Assembly (NCBI RefSeq): GCF_023630175.1
Contig: NZ_JALLIN010000013.1
Coordinates: 79,028-143,027, forward strand
Direction: 5' to 3'
Source: Streptomyces cellostaticus
GTDB lineage: Bacteria > Actinomycetota > Actinomycetes > Streptomycetales > Streptomycetaceae
DNA: 64,000 nt
This document shows positions 25,811-34,903 of the stretch, one piece after another. Below the pieces are notes generated by a model that saw nothing but the letters and a program-made list of their open reading frames with translations, was not told the origin of the DNA and ran no database searches. The position numbers were made by a program, and so were the translations under genes. Each line of letters begins with the position of its first letter. The stretch's first letter is position 1.

Positions 25811-26842
25811 GTGACCTTCAAGGCTGAGTACATCTGGATCGACGGCACCGAGCCGACGGCCGAGCTGCGTTCCAAGACGAAGATCATCACGGGTGCTCCG
25901 GCCGGTCTCGAATCCCTTCCGATCTGGGGCTTCGACGGTTCCTCCACCAACCAGGCCGAGGGGCACTCCTCGGACTGCGTGCTCCAGCCGGTCTTCACCT
26001 GTCCGGACCCGATCCGCGGCGGCGACGACGTCCTCGTGCTGTGCGAGGTCCTGGACACCGACATGGCCCCGCACCCGAGCAACACGCGTGCCGCGCTGGC
26101 CGAGGTGGCCGGGAGGTTCGCCGCGCAGGAGCCGGTCTTCGGCATCGAGCAGGAGTACACCTTCTTCGAGGGCGGCCGTCCGCTGGGCTTCCCCGAGGGC
26201 GGCTTCCCCGCCCCGCAGGGCGGCTACTACTGCGGTGTCGGGGCCGACGAGATCTTCGGTCGCGACGTGGTCGAGGCGCACCTGGAGAACTGCCTGCAGG
26301 CGGGCCTGGGCATCTCCGGCATCAACGCCGAGGTCATGCCCGGCCAGTGGGAGTTCCAGGTCGGCCCGCTCTCCCCGCTGGAGGTCTCCGACCAGCTCTG
26401 GGTGGCCCGCTGGCTGCTGTACCGCACGGCCGAGGACTTCGGCGTCTCCGCCACCCTGGACCCCAAGCCGGTCAAGGGCGACTGGAACGGCGCCGGCGCG
26501 CACACCAACTTCTCCACCAGGGCGATGCGCGAGGGCTACGACGCCGTCATCACCGCGTGCGAGTCGCTCGGTGAGGGCTCCAAGCCGCTCGACCACGTCA
26601 AGAACTACGGCGCCGGCATCGACGACCGCCTCACCGGCCTGCACGAGACCGCCCCGTGGAACGAGTACTCCTACGGCGTGTCCGACCGCGGCGCCTCGGT
26701 CCGCATCCCGTGGCAGGTCGAGAAGGACGGCAAGGGCTACATCGAGGACCGCCGCCCGAACGCCAACGTCGACCCGTACGTGGTGACCCGCCTGCTGGTG
26801 GACACCTGCTGCTCCGCGCTGGAGAAGGCCGGCCAGGTCTGA
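25811..26842 (+). CDS. glnII: Glutamine synthetase type II (eukaryotic type)
   Basis: A 343-aa GSII with the family motifs LPIWGFDGSSTNQAEG, FGIEQEYTFFEGG, NAEVMPGQWEFQVG, KGDWNGAGAHTNFSTR and the arginine loop YGVSDRGASVRIP. It makes glutamine in parallel with GSI but lacks the adenylylation segment, so GlnE does not control it. It is heat-labile and nitrogen-regulated in Streptomyces. GTG 25811 (MTFKAEYIWIDG) follows GAAGG. A GlnR-type box lies upstream and a hairpin downstream. Confidence 0.97.
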   Translation: MTFKAEYIWIDGTEPTAELRSKTKIITGAPAGLESLPIWGFDGSSTNQAEGHSSDCVLQPVFTCPDPIRGGDDVLVLCEVLDTDMAPHPSNTRAALAEVAGRFAAQEPVFGIEQEYTFFEGGRPLGFPEGGFPAPQGGYYCGVGADEIFGRDVVEAHLENCLQAGLGISGINAEVMPGQWEFQVGPLSPLEVSDQLWVARWLLYRTAEDFGVSATLDPKPVKGDWNGAGAHTNFSTRAMREGYDAVITACESLGEGSKPLDHVKNYGAGIDDRLTGLHETAPWNEYSYGVSDRGASVRIPWQVEKDGKGYIEDRRPNANVDPYVVTRLLVDTCCSALEKAGQV

Positions 26843-26858
26843 TCCGCACCGCTTCCCG

Positions 26859-26889
26859 AGGGGCGCGCGCCAGGACGGCGGGCGCCCCT
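26859..26889 (+). terminator. glnII terminator
   Basis: An 8-bp outer stem (AGGGGCGC with GCGCCCCT) with partial inner pairing, followed by a short T pair, 16 nt after the stop. Confidence 0.6.
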
Positions 26890-26983
26890 TCGGCGCGCCC
26901 GGCCACCGGGGACCGGGCCGCGCCTTCTGCCCTCGGCAGACGGCCCTTCCCCCTCCGGGCCGGCGCCGGGCAGGCTCACCGGT

Positions 26984-28009
26984 ATGAGACTTCTGGTGCT
27001 GGGCGGAACGGAGTTCGTGGGAAGGACCGTCGTGGAGGCCGCGCTCGCACGCGGCTGGGAGGTGACGGTCTTCCACCGGGGGCGGCACGCGCCCCCCGCG
27101 GGAGTGAGGTCGCTGCGCGGCGACCGCACCGCGCCCGGCGGGCTCGCCGCCCTCGCCGGCGACGACGGCACCTGGGACGCGGTGGTCGACACCTGGTCGG
27201 CCGCGCCCCGGGCGGTCCGGGACGCGGCGCGGCTGCTGCGCGGCCGCGCCGGGCGGTACGTCTACGTCTCCAGCCGGTCCGTGTACGCCTGGCCCTGGCC
27301 CAGGGGCGGCCGCGAGGACGCCCCGCTGGTCGAGGGCGCCGCGGCCGGCGCCGGGGCGACCGACTACCCGCGGGACAAGCGGGGCGGCGAACTCGCGGCC
27401 GTGGAGGCCTTCGGCGCCGGGGACGCGCTGCTGGTGCGCGCCGGGCTGATCCTCGGCCCGTACGAGAACGTGGGCCGGCTGCCCTGGTGGCTGAACCGGA
27501 TCTCCCGCGGCGGCCCGGTCCTGGCGCCGGGTCCGCGCGACCTGGCCGTGCAGTACATCGACGTGCGCGACCTCGCCGACTGGACGCTCCGCGCGGTCGA
27601 GCGGGCGCTCGGCGGCCCGTACGACCTGGTCGGCCCGCCGGGTGCGACCACCATGGGCGACCTGCTGGAGGCGTGCCTCCGGGCGACCGCCGCGGATGCC
27701 GAACTGCGCTGGATCGAACCGCGGTCGATCCTGGACGCCGGGATCGAGCCGTGGACCGGGCTGCCGGTGTGGGTGCCACCGGACGGCGAGATGTACGACG
27801 CAGTGCACCGCTCGGACGTCTCCCGGGCCCTGGCCACGGGACTGCGGTGCCGGCCCGTGGACGAGACCGTCACGGACACCTGGCGGTGGCTGACCGGCGT
27901 CGGGGGCGTCGCCCCGCAGCGGCCGGACCGGACCGTGAAGGGCGTCGACCCGGAGGTCGAGGCGAGGGTGCTCGCCGCGGCCCGGGGTGTATCCGGCACC
28001 ACCCCCTGA
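26984..28009 (+). CDS. NAD-dependent epimerase/dehydratase-type SDR
   Basis: A 341-aa atypical SDR beginning MRLLVLGGTEFVGRTVVEAAL (GGxxFVG dinucleotide motif). RYVYVSSRSVYAWP carries the serine, and the downstream catalytic Tyr/Lys pattern is DYPRDKRGGE. LVRAGLILGPYENVGRLPWWL and VQYIDVRDLADW are typical of plant-like RNA-binding/isoflavone-reductase-like SDRs. The substrate is unknown. It is followed after 51 nt by the histidine kinase gene, with a small hairpin between. Confidence 0.82.
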   Translation: MRLLVLGGTEFVGRTVVEAALARGWEVTVFHRGRHAPPAGVRSLRGDRTAPGGLAALAGDDGTWDAVVDTWSAAPRAVRDAARLLRGRAGRYVYVSSRSVYAWPWPRGGREDAPLVEGAAAGAGATDYPRDKRGGELAAVEAFGAGDALLVRAGLILGPYENVGRLPWWLNRISRGGPVLAPGPRDLAVQYIDVRDLADWTLRAVERALGGPYDLVGPPGATTMGDLLEACLRATAADAELRWIEPRSILDAGIEPWTGLPVWVPPDGEMYDAVHRSDVSRALATGLRCRPVDETVTDTWRWLTGVGGVAPQRPDRTVKGVDPEVEARVLAAARGVSGTTP

Positions 28010-28027
28010 CCGGGGCTTCGGGCCAGT

Positions 28028-28045
28028 GACCCCCGCCCGGGGGTC
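28028..28045 (+). terminator. Small hairpin between epimerase and kinase genes
   Basis: A 7-bp stem (GACCCCC/GGGGGTC) with a 4-nt loop. It could be a weak terminator. Confidence 0.35.
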
Positions 28046-28060
28046 GGCCAGACTGGCCGC

Positions 28061-29332
28061 ATGACTACCGACACGCAGGGCGGCGCGGTGCGCGCGCGGG
28101 CACGGGACGCCGCACTCGCCGCCGTACGGGGGCTCGTACTGGCCGTGGCGATGCTGCCCGTCACGGTGCTGTGCCTCACGCTGACCCTCGTCTCCCTCGC
28201 CCTCGTACCGATCGGAGTCGGCGTCGTCACGACCCCCTGGATCCTCGGCGGGGTACGGGACGTCGCGGACACCCGGCGCCGGCTCGCGGCCGACTGGGGC
28301 GGGGTGCCGATCACGTCGGCGTACCGGCCCGTGCCCGCCGGCGCCAACCCCTGGAGGCGCACCCTCACCATGCTCGGTGACCGGCAGGTGCGGCGGGACC
28401 TCGTGTGGCTGCCGGTGGACATGACGGCCGGCTTCGTCACGGCGCTGCTGCCCGCCGTGCTGTGCCTCTACCCGTTCGAGGGCTTCGCGGTGGCCGCGGG
28501 CCTGTGGCGGGTGCTCGCGGACGGCCGGACCTACTGGTACGGCTTCGTGCCGGTCACCGACCAGCCGACCGCGCTCGCCGCCGCCGCCACCGCCTCGGTC
28601 CTGCTGGTGGCCGCCTACCACCTCGCGCCGCGCCTGCTGACCGCCCACTTCCGCCTCACCCGGGCCTTCCTCGGCGCGGACCGGCGCGAACTCGCCGAGC
28701 GGGTCAGGGTGCTGACCGAGACCCGGCGCGACGCCGTGGACACCTCGGCCTCCGAACTGCGCCGCATCGAACGGGACCTGCACGACGGCGCCCAGGCCCG
28801 GCTGGTCGCGATGGGCATGGACCTCGGGACCGTCGAGACGCTGCTCGACAAGGACCCGGCACAGGCCAGGCTGCTCCTGGGCCAGGCCCGCCGCAACTCC
28901 GTGGAGGCCCTGGAGGAACTGCGCGGCCTGGTCCGGGGCATCCATCCGCCGGTGCTGGCGGAGCGCGGACTCGGTGACGCGGTAAGGGCGTTGGCGCTGC
29001 GGCTGCCGCTGCCGAGCGAGGTGTCCGTGGAGCTGCCCGGTCGGGCGGACGCGCCGGTGGAGTCCGCCGCCTACTTCGCGGTCAGCGAGGTGCTCACCAA
29101 CGCGGTCAAGCACTCCGGCGCCGACCGGCTCTGGGTGGACCTGCACCACGCCGGCGGCACGCTGCGGATCACGGTCACCGACAACGGCGGGGGCGGGGCG
29201 GTGGTCGGCGCGGGATCCGGGCTGGCCGGGGTGGAGCGGCGGCTGGGTACATTCGACGGCGTCCTGGCCGTCAGCAGCCCCGTCGGCGGTCCCACCCTGG
29301 TCACCATGGAGCTCCCGTGCGCGTTGTCCTAG
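28061..29332 (+). CDS. Sensor histidine kinase (NarL-group, HisKA_3)
   Basis: A 423-aa membrane kinase. The N-terminal 205 residues contain several membrane helices (about 20-55, 120-145 and 170-190) of the putative-sensor domain type. The dimerisation/phosphoacceptor helix is ERDLHDGAQARLVAMGMDLG (His about residue 246). The ATPase part has the N-box EVLTNAVKHSGA and G-box TDNGGGGAV then GSGLAGVERRLG. It overlaps the downstream response-regulator start by 16 nt, a clear coupled pair. The stimulus is unknown. Confidence 0.93.
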   Translation: MTTDTQGGAVRARARDAALAAVRGLVLAVAMLPVTVLCLTLTLVSLALVPIGVGVVTTPWILGGVRDVADTRRRLAADWGGVPITSAYRPVPAGANPWRRTLTMLGDRQVRRDLVWLPVDMTAGFVTALLPAVLCLYPFEGFAVAAGLWRVLADGRTYWYGFVPVTDQPTALAAAATASVLLVAAYHLAPRLLTAHFRLTRAFLGADRRELAERVRVLTETRRDAVDTSASELRRIERDLHDGAQARLVAMGMDLGTVETLLDKDPAQARLLLGQARRNSVEALEELRGLVRGIHPPVLAERGLGDAVRALALRLPLPSEVSVELPGRADAPVESAAYFAVSEVLTNAVKHSGADRLWVDLHHAGGTLRITVTDNGGGGAVVGAGSGLAGVERRLGTFDGVLAVSSPVGGPTLVTMELPCALS

Positions 29333-29970
29333 CCGAAGACCTCTTCCTGCTGCGCGACGGACTGGTCCGGCTGCTGGCGGCCCACGACTTCGAGATCGTA
29401 GCGGCCGTCGAGTCGGGCCCCGAACTCGACCGCGCCCTCGCGGAGCTGAAGCCGGACGTGGCCGTCGTCGACGTACGCCTGCCGCCCACGCACACCGACG
29501 AGGGCCTGCAGTGCGCGCTGCGGGCCCGGCGGGAGCGGCCCGGGCTGCCGGTGCTGGTCCTGTCCCAGCACGTCGAGCAGCTCTACGCGCGTGAGCTGCT
29601 GGCCGACGGCACCGGCGCGGTGGGGTACCTGCTGAAGGACCGCGTGTTCGACGCCGGCCAGTTCGTGGACGCGGTACGGCGGGTGGCCGCCGGCGGCACG
29701 GCGATGGACCCGCAGGTGATCCAGCAGCTCCTGTCGCGGCGGGCGGCCGACGCCCATCCGCTGGGCCGTCTCACCCCGCGCGAGCTGGAGGTGCTGGAGC
29801 TGATGGCGCAGGGCCGCTCGAACGCGGCGATCGCCGGCCAGCTCGTCGTGACGGAGAGGGCCATCGCCAAGCACACCTCCAACATCTTCGCCAAACTGGG
29901 TCTCGAGGTGTCGGACGACGACAACCGGCGGGTGCTGGCGGTGCTGGCCCACCTCGATCGCGGCCGCTGA
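29317..29970 (+). CDS. LuxR-type response regulator
   Basis: A 217-aa regulator. The receiver domain has the acidic pair in VVLAEDLFLLRDG, the phosphorylatable Asp in VAVVDVRLPP (about residue 52) and Lys in GYLLKDRVF. The C-terminal GerE/LuxR HTH reads LTPRELEVLELMAQGRSNAA, then ERAIAKHTSNIFAKL. GTG 29317 lies within the 3' end of the kinase gene, so translation is coupled. No target can be read from the sequence; the secreted DUF1996 gene follows. Confidence 0.93.
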   Translation: MRVVLAEDLFLLRDGLVRLLAAHDFEIVAAVESGPELDRALAELKPDVAVVDVRLPPTHTDEGLQCALRARRERPGLPVLVLSQHVEQLYARELLADGTGAVGYLLKDRVFDAGQFVDAVRRVAAGGTAMDPQVIQQLLSRRAADAHPLGRLTPRELEVLELMAQGRSNAAIAGQLVVTERAIAKHTSNIFAKLGLEVSDDDNRRVLAVLAHLDRGR

Positions 29971-30144
29971 CGCGGAGGACAACTACCCCTGGTCACGGTC
30001 CATTTGAGACCCCTGACACCCGGCGTTCCCCGACTGATTCGGGAGACTGGTGAACACCTCCGGGGCGGCGTCCGTATGGAAGGGCGCCGCTTCACTCCTG
30101 TCGGGCGCCTCGATGCTGCCCCGCAAGGAAGTCAGAGGAGTTCC

Positions 30145-31704
30145 ATGGGACGCAACACACGAAAACGCCGTACGCCGCTGGCCACCAAGGCCATAGCCGC
30201 ATCGGCGGCCCTAGCGCTCGGTGGGGGCGGGCTGGTCTGGGCGAACTTCTACGCCTCGGCGCACGAGTCGAACCGGTCGTGGGGGGGCAACCAGACCAAG
30301 GCCGCCTCGGCGCAGGTCGCGACGATCTCGTGCCCGGACGTGGGCCAGAAGCTGACCAACGTGCCGTACCGGGCCCGGGGCGAGGTCGCCGGGGAGCTGT
30401 CCACCCTCGACCGCCAGATCACCGACGCCTACCAGCGTCTGGCGACCACGCGGGACGCCCAGACCAGAGACACGAGCTTCGTCCAGAACTCCATCCTGCA
30501 GCCGCTCCAGGACCGGCGGAAGGCCATCCTGGACCGCATCAGGCTGGAGATCACCCGCGTCGGCGGCACCGCCCCCGGCGACCTGAACACCCTGGCCACC
30601 TGCACGGCGCAGAGCGCCGACCAGACCACCGGCGGACAGCAGCAGAACGGCGGACAGCAGCAGGGCGGCGAGCAGCAGAACGGCGACCAGCAGCAGGGCG
30701 GGCAGCAACAGGACGGCGGCCAGCAGCAGGACGGCGGTCAGCAGCAGGGCGACAACGGGCAGCAGCAGAACAACGGCGGGCAGGCGGGCAACGGCCCCGC
30801 CGCGGCCGACTTCGTCGACATCACCAAGGTCCAGGCGAACGTCAAGGCCAAGCCCCGCAAGTCCCGCAACGCGTCGACCGGCACGTTCACCACGCGCTGC
30901 GGTGTGAACGCGAACAAGAACTTCAACACCGACAACGTGATCGTGGCCCCGGGCGTGACCAACGGAGCCCACCACACCCACGACTACGTCGGCAACCAGA
31001 AGATCAACGCGTTCTCCAGCAACGACAACTTCCTGCAGGGCGCGTCGAGCTGCCGGAACAAGAACGACCGCTCCGCCTACTACTGGCCCGTACTGCGGCT
31101 GCAGGACGGCACCCAGGAGTTCGACCAGAACCGGGACGGTGGCGGCAAGGAGGGGAACGTCGGCAAGATCCTCACCGCCCAGCAGGCCCAGATCAAGTAC
31201 GTCGGCAGCCCGCGGGGCAAGGTCGTGGCGATGCCGCAGTTCCTGCGGATCATCACCGGTGACGCCAAGACCACCACCAACGGTCTGGCCAACGCCAACG
31301 CGCACTGGAGCTGCACCGGCTTCGAGAACAAGGTGCAGCTGACCGAGCAGTACCCGATCTGTCCGCAGGGCAGCAAGGTGGTGCGCTCGTTCGCCTTCCA
31401 GAGCTGCTGGGACGGGCAGAACGCGGACAGCGCCAACCACCGCACCCATGTGGCCTTCGCCGACGCCAACGGCAACTGCCAGAACGGCTTCAAGGCCATT
31501 CCGCAGCTCACGATGCGCCTGGTGTACGACGTCCCCCCGCCGACCATCCAGAACGGTCAGGTGAAGAACGCGTACGCCGTGGACGGCTTCCCCGAGCAGT
31601 TGCACAAGGCGGCCACCGATCACGACGACTTCATCAGCGTCACGACCGGCGGCCTGGCCAACAAGATCGCGAACTGTGTCAACCGCGGTCAGAACTGCGC
31701 GTGA
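30145..31704 (+). CDS. Secreted DUF1996 protein with Gln/Gly linker
   Basis: A 519-aa protein. ATG 30145 follows AGAGGAG. A basic N-terminus with one hydrophobic segment (about 15-35) acts as signal or anchor. Residues about 62-152 form a helical region between cysteines ([10 protein letters not shown] to ATCTAQ). Residues about 155-215 are a [11 protein letters not shown] repeat linker. The C-terminal 300 residues are a DUF1996 domain with [50 protein letters not shown]. Domain order resembles the protein at 24745. The DUF1996 fold is found in secreted fungal and actinobacterial proteins; no reaction is established. Confidence 0.85.
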   Translation: MGRNTRKRRTPLATKAIAASAALALGGGGLVWANFYASAHESNRSWGGNQTKAASAQVATISCPDVGQKLTNVPYRARGEVAGELSTLDRQITDAYQRLATTRDAQTRDTSFVQNSILQPLQDRRKAILDRIRLEITRVGGTAPGDLNTLATCTAQSADQTTGGQQQNGGQQQGGEQQNGDQQQGGQQQDGGQQQDGGQQQGDNGQQQNNGGQAGNGPAAADFVDITKVQANVKAKPRKSRNASTGTFTTRCGVNANKNFNTDNVIVAPGVTNGAHHTHDYVGNQKINAFSSNDNFLQGASSCRNKNDRSAYYWPVLRLQDGTQEFDQNRDGGGKEGNVGKILTAQQAQIKYVGSPRGKVVAMPQFLRIITGDAKTTTNGLANANAHWSCTGFENKVQLTEQYPICPQGSKVVRSFAFQSCWDGQNADSANHRTHVAFADANGNCQNGFKAIPQLTMRLVYDVPPPTIQNGQVKNAYAVDGFPEQLHKAATDHDDFISVTTGGLANKIANCVNRGQNCA

Positions 31705-31728
31705 TCCCCTGACACGCGTGGACGGAAG

Positions 31729-31763
31729 AAGGCCGGTGGCGGGTCCCTCCCGCCACCGGCCTT
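31729..31763. terminator. Bidirectional terminator
   Basis: A 15-bp perfect stem (AAGGCCGGTGGCGGG and its complement) with a 5-nt loop between the convergent DUF1996 and lipoprotein genes. Confidence 0.8.
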
Positions 31764-31810
31764 CGCCGTGTCCGCGTGGCCGGACCCGGCAGGCGTGCGC
31801 GTGGCCGGAC

Positions 31811-32203
31811 TCAGCCGGCGTGCGCGCGGTGGTCCGTGCCGATCTCCACATCGCCGCCGAGCGTGCCGCGCAGCGCCCGGACGACGCCGTCGTCGCCGAC
31901 GGCCACCCACTTGCGCCCGACGAGGTAGTAGCCGCCGTAGTCCTTGGCGTCGTTGATCCACTCGCGCTGGCCGCGGTCGGTGGCGAAGGTGGCCAGGATG
32001 AACCTCCCGTCACCGTTGCGGCAGATGGCCTGGCGGATCTCGTCGGCGTCGGTCTGCATGTTCGGCTTGCACCGCACCTCGGCCGCCAGGCTCTCCAGGC
32101 TGCCGCTCGCGGCGGGCGGCACCTTCTCGGCCTCCCCGCCCGTGCCGCAGCCCGCCAGCGCCAGTACGGCCGCGGCACCGAGCACCGCACGTGTCAACCT
32201 CAT
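31811..32203 (-). CDS. Small lipoprotein
   Basis: A 130-aa precursor. The N-terminus MRLTRAVLGAAAVLALAGCG is a signal sequence with lipobox LALAGC, so the mature protein is lipid-anchored at about Cys19. The mature part contains two cysteines (EVRCKPN, AICRNGDGRF) and FATDRGQREWINDAKDYGG, then YLVGRKWVAVG. This looks like a small single-domain extracytoplasmic protein; I recognise no enzymatic motif. ATG 32203 is chosen because it puts the signal sequence at the N-terminus. Confidence 0.82.
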   Translation of the reverse strand: MRLTRAVLGAAAVLALAGCGTGGEAEKVPPAASGSLESLAAEVRCKPNMQTDADEIRQAICRNGDGRFILATFATDRGQREWINDAKDYGGYYLVGRKWVAVGDDGVVRALRGTLGGDVEIGTDHRAHAG

Positions 32204-32340
32204 CGTTCCTCCGGTCCTGTGGGCCCCAGCATGCCGCTCGGAGCCCCGGAACGGGACCCCCCGACCAACGGATACGGCCGCGGGGCCCGGTGCGCTCAAA
32301 TCCTGCGCGGCGACGGGCACACGTGTGCGAGGGTGGCGCG

Positions 32341-32841
32341 GTGAACCAAGACTGGGAAGACCGCGTCACCGCTGCCTGGGCCTCCTTCGACGACTATCCG
32401 CAGGAGCGAGCGCAGGAGTTCCGCGACCTGATCGACAAGCTCGTCGCCGAGCTTCCGGAGGACAGCCCGCTGGGCCCGTTCGAGCAGGCCTGCTCCTGGG
32501 ACTCCACCGGCCACTCGGACCGGGCGGTGCCGCTGTACCGGGAGGCGCTGGCGCGCGGCCTCGACGGCTACCGGGGCCGCCGGACGCGGATCCAGCTCGC
32601 CAGCTCGCTGCGGAACACCGGGCACCCGGAGGAGGGCGTGGCCCTGCTCACCCCCGAACTCGACGGCCCGTCGGACGAGTTGGACGACGCGGTGCGGGCC
32701 TGTCTGGCCCTGTGCCTGTCCGGCCTGGGCCGCGACCGCGAGGGACTGTCCCTGGTGCTCGGCGCCCTCGCCCCGCATCTGCCCCGCTACCAGCGGTCGA
32801 TGGCCAACTACGCGCGCCTGCTGGTCGAACCGGAGGAGTGA
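32341..32841 (+). CDS. Tetratricopeptide-repeat-type protein
   Basis: A 166-aa protein starting at GTG 32341 (MNQDWEDRVTAAWASFDDYP). The core is two or three TPR-like helix pairs: FEQACSWDSTGHSDRAVPLY, LASSLRNTGHPEEGVALL and CLALCLSGLGRDREGLSLVL. It probably binds a partner protein; none can be named. Similar short TPR proteins are common in Streptomyces. There is no signal sequence. Confidence 0.8.
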   Translation: MNQDWEDRVTAAWASFDDYPQERAQEFRDLIDKLVAELPEDSPLGPFEQACSWDSTGHSDRAVPLYREALARGLDGYRGRRTRIQLASSLRNTGHPEEGVALLTPELDGPSDELDDAVRACLALCLSGLGRDREGLSLVLGALAPHLPRYQRSMANYARLLVEPEE

Positions 32842-32903
32842 GCCACCCGGGCGAGCCGCCCGCCCGGCGGTGACCTGCCGACAGCTCGCTCGTTCACCGG
32901 GTT

Positions 32904-34808
32904 GTGCAGTCACAGCATGTAGCCCCGCGACACACGAAGAACGCCGCCGGTCCCGACGTCGGTGTCGACCAGGCCGAGGCCGCGCTCGTCGAGCACTACC
33001 CGCGGCTCGTCCGCCTCGCCTACCTGATCCTGCCACCCGGCCTCGCCCGCAGCCGCCGGGTGCTGACGGCACACGCCCTCGTCCAGCGGGCCCTGCCCCG
33101 CGGCCGCCGGCGCAAGCCCGTGATCCCGGCCCAGTCCGCCGGCCGGGACGGCGACCCGGGGTACGTGTTCGTCCGTCAGGAGGTCGTGCGCACGGCGCTG
33201 ACGGCGGCCCGCACCCGTGGGGGCCGGCCGCGGCTGTCCCCGCCGCTCCCCCGGGTGTGGGGTCTCAGGCTGTTCCCGCGCTCCGGCGGGGCCGACGAAC
33301 TCGCGCTGGACGAGCGGCTGTCCGTCCTGTCCGGCCCGGCCCGCGCCGCGTACGTGCTGCGCGGTCTGGAGCGGCTGCCGGACTCCGCCGTCCGCGGGAT
33401 CCTCGCGTCCGCCGGGGTCGACCAGCCCGGCGCCGCGCTGTCCGAGGCCAACGGGGTACCCACGCAGGACGCCCTGCTCTGGTCGCCGGAGTTCGACCCC
33501 TGCTCGCTGCAGGCGAGGCCCACCGACCTGGTGCGCCGCCGCCAGCACACCAAGGCGGCGCTCGCCGCGGCGGCCGCGCTCGCGGTGTGCGGGGCGCTGG
33601 TGACCCTGCCGGGCGGCGGCTGGGGCCCCGACGGCGCCGCCGCGCCGCTGTACGCGGAGAACCCGGCCGCCGAGGCCGCCCTGGATCCCGGCAAGCTGGT
33701 CCGGATCGGCCCGGCCGCCTGGCGCTCCTCCGCCCGCTCCGACTTCTCCGTGTGGCCGGCGCGCGGCACCCTCACCGGAGACCGGTCGCTGCTGCGCCGC
33801 GCGCTCGCCGTCTGGGCCCGGCCGGGCGGGACGGTCCGCGTCTCGGCGACCCCGGGCACCCAGACCGGCGGTCCGGCGGGCCCGCCCCAACTGCTGTACG
33901 CGGGCGAGGTGGACAGCGCGCGCGTGGTGATCCTCTACGACGGGCTGCGCATCGCCCGCTACGCCGAGCCCAGGGACGGCACCGTGGGCGCGGCCCTGGA
34001 CTTCGCCCGGGTCGACGGGGCGTCCGGCACCGAGGCCGGCGCGCTGGTGCTGGGCCGGTCCGACGGCAACGTGCGGTATCTGACCGCTCCCTGGGTGCGC
34101 CGGGCCGCCCAGCGGGACCTGATGAAGCCGGACACGGCCGCGCTGCCGCTGCCCGTCACCGACGGGGTCACCGCACCGCTGGCCAGCCCGGCCCTGCGGA
34201 CCGGCAGTTGCACCTCGTGGCGCGTGCTCCAGCTCACCGGCCCCTCGGGCGACCAGCTCCACACCGATCTGGGCGAGCTGGTGCCCGCCCATCTCACCGC
34301 CGGGCGCCCGGGCGCCCCCGCCGAGGCGGCCGGGGCCGAGGGGCTGCGCGCCTGGGCGCCGTTCGCCTGCTCCCTGGCCGCGGAGCGCTCGGTGGGGGTG
34401 CGTGGGGTCAACGCCTGGTCGTTCGCCGAGCAGCCGCTGCCCGACGGGAGCGGTACGGGCCAGTGGGTGTGCACCAGGGCCGAGACCTGGCGCGGCGGCG
34501 GTACGACCGCGCTGGCCCAGTTCCGTACCCCGGGCAGGACCACCGGGGCGGTCGTCGCCAGGGGCGCCGACGTGGCGGCCTGCGGTCCCCGCGAACCGCG
34601 GGTACTGGCCGGGGTGCTGTGGAAGGCACGGACCGGGGACTGGTACCTGCTGGCCGCGGGCGGCCCGGACGTCACCGGGATCCGGGCGAGCGGAGGGATC
34701 ACCGCGGCCGGTCAGGGACCGCTGCTGGCGGTCAAGGCCGGTAAGGGGACGCGGGCCGATCTGCGAGGGACCCTGAAGAACGGCGGCACGATCAACGGAC
34801 TGCGCTGA
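32904..34808 (+). CDS. Membrane protein with a degenerate sigma-factor-like N-terminal half
   Basis: A 634-aa protein starting at GTG 32904. Residues about 26-65 (AALVEHYPRLVRLAYLILP) resemble sigma region 2.1 of ECF sigma factors. Residues about 140-180 (LSGPARAAYVLRGLERLPDS, then AVRGILASAGV) resemble region 4. Conserved recognition residues appear degraded. A basic stretch (VRRRQHTK) precedes a single membrane helix at about 217-236. About 400 residues outside follow, with paired cysteines (TGSCTSW, PFACSL, QWVCTR, VAACGP). Topology suggests a transmembrane protein whose cytoplasmic half derives from a sigma factor. No RBS is obvious. The function is unknown. Confidence 0.7.
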   Translation: MQSQHVAPRHTKNAAGPDVGVDQAEAALVEHYPRLVRLAYLILPPGLARSRRVLTAHALVQRALPRGRRRKPVIPAQSAGRDGDPGYVFVRQEVVRTALTAARTRGGRPRLSPPLPRVWGLRLFPRSGGADELALDERLSVLSGPARAAYVLRGLERLPDSAVRGILASAGVDQPGAALSEANGVPTQDALLWSPEFDPCSLQARPTDLVRRRQHTKAALAAAAALAVCGALVTLPGGGWGPDGAAAPLYAENPAAEAALDPGKLVRIGPAAWRSSARSDFSVWPARGTLTGDRSLLRRALAVWARPGGTVRVSATPGTQTGGPAGPPQLLYAGEVDSARVVILYDGLRIARYAEPRDGTVGAALDFARVDGASGTEAGALVLGRSDGNVRYLTAPWVRRAAQRDLMKPDTAALPLPVTDGVTAPLASPALRTGSCTSWRVLQLTGPSGDQLHTDLGELVPAHLTAGRPGAPAEAAGAEGLRAWAPFACSLAAERSVGVRGVNAWSFAEQPLPDGSGTGQWVCTRAETWRGGGTTALAQFRTPGRTTGAVVARGADVAACGPREPRVLAGVLWKARTGDWYLLAAGGPDVTGIRASGGITAAGQGPLLAVKAGKGTRADLRGTLKNGGTINGLR

Positions 34809-34835
34809 GGCCGCCCGCTTCGACGCGGCACTAGC

Positions 34836-34849
34836 TGACAATCTTGTCA
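34836..34849 (+). promoter_or_regulatory. Palindromic operator candidate
   Basis: TGACAATCTTGTCA, a 6-bp inverted repeat with 2-nt centre, 55 nt upstream of the start at 34904. It has the shape of a TetR-family operator, and a TetR gene lies at the end of this gene group. Confidence 0.5.
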
Positions 34850-34903
34850 ACAAGGCGGCGCAGAGGGGTTCTCAGCGGGCTTACCCATCAGTACATTGAC
34901 GCC

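Noticed and set aside
25682..29149. A minus-strand open frame of about 1155 codons opposite glnII, the epimerase and the kinase
   Set aside because: It spans several well-supported genes and two intergenic regions, and has no recognisable domain.
30640..30790. Gln/Gly repeat tract as a mobile or regulatory repeat
   Set aside because: It is in frame in the DUF1996 protein as a GGQQQ-type linker and explained by coding.
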